From contig BTPG01000007.1 of the NCBI GenBank assembly GCA_036245525.1, positions 162,622,063 through 162,686,062 of the forward strand: 64,000 nucleotides of DNA, given 5' to 3'. The stretch's first letter is position 1. Each line of letters starts with the position of its first letter. Positions 62,409 through 64,000 of the stretch are shown here, piece by piece. A program made the translations under genes and the position numbers. This DNA is from Semisulcospira habei. Taxonomy: Eukaryota > Mollusca > Gastropoda > Semisulcospiridae. The notes beneath the pieces were generated by a model. It worked only from the letters and a program-made list of their open reading frames with translations, made no database searches and was not told where the DNA came from.

Positions 62409-62509
62409 GTAAGTCAGCTCTCTTCTTTGTGTTTCCGTTTTTGTTTTTTTTATGTTGCAATACAGAGCTGTTCTGATGATCCACAGTAGTACAGCACAGC
62501 CTAATTTGA

Positions 62510-62560
62510 GTGACAACCCTTTTGTGAAATCACCTGTCATTAAAGACCATCATTTAGCTG
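62510..62560. repeat. H6 fragment
   Basis: AATCACCTGTCATTAAAGAC then CATCATTTAG matches the H6 core. Confidence 0.65.
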
Positions 62561-62564
62561 GCTC

Positions 62565-62800
62565 CCAACAAACACTCCCATATGGTACCCACAAGGAACC
62601 CATGTGGGAAGATTAGTGGGAAATATTTGGGAAACCTAATGGATTACCACTGGGTTTTGATTATGAGTGAAAATGGGATCCCAGTGGGAAAAAGTGTGGA
62701 TCCGCACAGGAAGTCCCACAGAGGTCTGTGGGTTCCAAGTGGGAACTGTGTGGATTCCGAGTGGGAAACCTCTGGTATCATTATGGTATTAACCCACTGT
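62565..62800 (+). repeat. Cryptic simple sequence rich in GTGGGAA
   Basis: GTGGGAA or close variants recur irregularly about ten times, interspersed with GGATTCC/GGATCC words. There is no fixed period. Confidence 0.7.
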
Positions 62801-62829
62801 CTTCCCACATTCATTCCTGCCCCCGCACC

Positions 62830-63170
62830 CCCAACCATGCATGCAGCTCGATCCTCCTTTCACTCAAAACAGGTTTGCTTGCATCAAAGTGCGTGTAATA
62901 ACATAAGACATTTATTCATCCAAAGGTTCACATTGCTATTTAACATGGAAAGAGAATCAACTGATGTGGTTTTGGACTGTGATTGCGATTTCCCCCCCAA
63001 ACGAAGTCTCCAAATGTTTTGAACCTGTGCATTTATTCGCCTTCGTTTACTTGAATAAGAAGACATTGTGATCTAAACAAGTAACAAAAATCAAAGAACA
63101 AAGTAGCGGTGTATACATAATTGCACAAAGAAAACTTTTAAAGAGAAAAGAATGAACAAAGATACCTTTT
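62830..63170. other. NF1 intron 22 sequence with nothing recognisable
   Basis: No exon, hairpin or element terminus was seen before DIRS copy D begins. Confidence 0.5.
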
Positions 63171-63173
63171 ATT

Positions 63174-64000
63174 CTTTATTTTCTCAAAATCTTTACCGAT
63201 GGCATTACTACTAGGAATGGTTCGCTTAGCATACCAATTTTAGCCAAAAAAACTCGTGTACATCACAACCAGGGAGGCGACTCTAGGGAGTCCTTACCAA
63301 GATACCATGAGTAACCTCCCCTGCCTCCCTCTCTTCGGTAGCGCGCTCACCATTTCCCGCCAGTCTCTTTGCTCCGACTGCGTATGGTGGGATTACCTTT
63401 TGTGAACTTGACTTACGTTGGATTTACGTTGGGCGTGTGTTACTACCTGTGTGGTGTTGGGTGCATGGATTACCTTCGTTTTCTGAGGATTTACTTGGTG
63501 GTTTGGTCTCTGTGGATTACTGGGTCTCGGGACATGACAAGGTAAAGCTTCGGTTACTGCCTCAGCCGCCAATTTACCGGGCGGCGGCATTGACTGGAGA
63601 ATATGTATGTGACCGACCAGGAGCTGGACCCTCGCAAGGAGGCTCTGCGCACTCGCGCCAGACTTTGTCTGTCTTATGTTACAGTACTCAAATGAGGACC
63701 TGCACCAGGTGTGGTGCTCCAGTGGCCTAGCGATGCACATGATGTCGGCCTACCCTGTGCAGGCTGCGCCTCCAGTCGGACATGCATCTAATGCACGACG
63801 TGAGAGGAGAAACGATGGTCGCAGCTTTGGGCGTTTTACTGGATGGAGAGACCGGCACGCAACCCCACAGCGACCGCAGCCTTGAAAGTATCGCAGAGGA
63901 GGGACACCTCAGACATTGTGAGCATGTCGGCGCAAAAGGGACCTGCTGCCCCCAACATTGCCTCAGACAGAGCTGCTCCGCCTAAAGCGGTATAGAGAGC
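63174..64000 (+). mobile_element. DIRS-type retrotransposon, copy D (left end only)
   Basis: The terminus TTCTCAAAATCTTTACCGAT then GGCATTACTACTAGGAATGG and the following AATTTTAGCCAAAA match the left ends of copies A-C. The gag mini-exon ATG ACA AG (63534-63541), donor GTAAAG, acceptor TTACAG (ending 63684) and the Cys block (RTCTRCGAP) follow. The rest lies past the right edge. Confidence 0.85.
63534..63885 (+). pseudogene. DIRS copy D gag-like start
   Basis: Splicing 63541 to 63685 gives M-T-S then TQMRTCTRCGAP in phase, as in copy B. The frame then meets a stop in the cysteine block, so the copy is damaged. Confidence 0.5.

Noticed and set aside
9988..61805. The many hairpins as bacterial-type terminators, CRISPR repeats or microRNA precursors
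   Set aside because: The host genes are intron-containing animal genes. The hairpins are dispersed, not arrayed with spacers. Stems near 55 bp with identical sequence across loci and TTAA ends fit transposons better than microRNA genes.
13409..62408. NF1 copy as a processed or unprocessed pseudogene
   Set aside because: All 22 exons are in phase with usable splice sites and no stops, and conservation is strong. The one non-canonical site is an acceptable GC donor.
1..64000. tRNA and rRNA genes
   Set aside because: No stretch with tRNA A/B-box plus cloverleaf or conserved rRNA core was recognised by eye. A tRNA scan would be decisive.

Overview
The window is intron-rich animal nuclear DNA and holds the 5' parts of two conserved genes arranged head to head. 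On the minus strand is a Spinster-family lysosomal/membrane transporter (spns): start codon at 12794, four exons visible, the rest off the left edge. On the plus strand is neurofibromin (NF1, the Ras GTPase-activating protein): start codon at 13409, 22 exons in phase to 62408, the rest off the right edge. The two start codons are 614 bp apart, and that gap holds a plausible shared promoter with an NRF1-like palindrome and an ETS-like site. The combination of DIRS, several non-LTR retrotransposon lineages, hAT, piggyBac-like and Harbinger-like elements suggests a lophotrochozoan, probably a mollusc. That placement is inference.

Nearly everything else is mobile DNA in the introns. Four copies of one DIRS-type tyrosine-recombinase retrotransposon family occur. 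Copy A (about 329-8681) lies in a spns intron. Copies B (about 40444-48835) and C (about 49366-55603) lie in NF1 introns on either side of exon 15. Copy D starts near 63174 and runs off the right edge. All visible copies share inverted terminal repeats. Copies A-C also carry the diagnostic internal complementary region after the recombinase gene. Younger elements sit inside them: a non-LTR retrotransposon (47190-48727) and a 741-bp MITE in B, and an hAT-like element (7145-8587) and a CAC-terminus element (4475-6043) in A. Other insertions with readable target-site duplications are LINE copies at 9252-9694, 19341-21451 and 22903-25696, an LTR-like element at 30947-33191, a Harbinger-like MITE at 36719-37208, an hAT-like MITE at 38844-39363 and a palindromic insertion at 61970-62225.

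The most striking unexplained signal is a set of small hairpin elements scattered through the introns: more than 30 copies in at least five sequence families. Each is a near-perfect palindrome. Most begin TTAAC and end GTTAA, so TTAA is the likely target duplication. Two larger TTAA-bounded elements (21538-22619 and 35169-35857) are probable relatives, and the second keeps an ORF resembling a piggyBac transposase N-terminus. A second notable signal is a conserved mini-exon plus intron at the start of the DIRS gag-like gene, in phase in three of four copies.

All calls were made by reading the sequence. Family names rest on recognised motifs, and nothing was run against a database.
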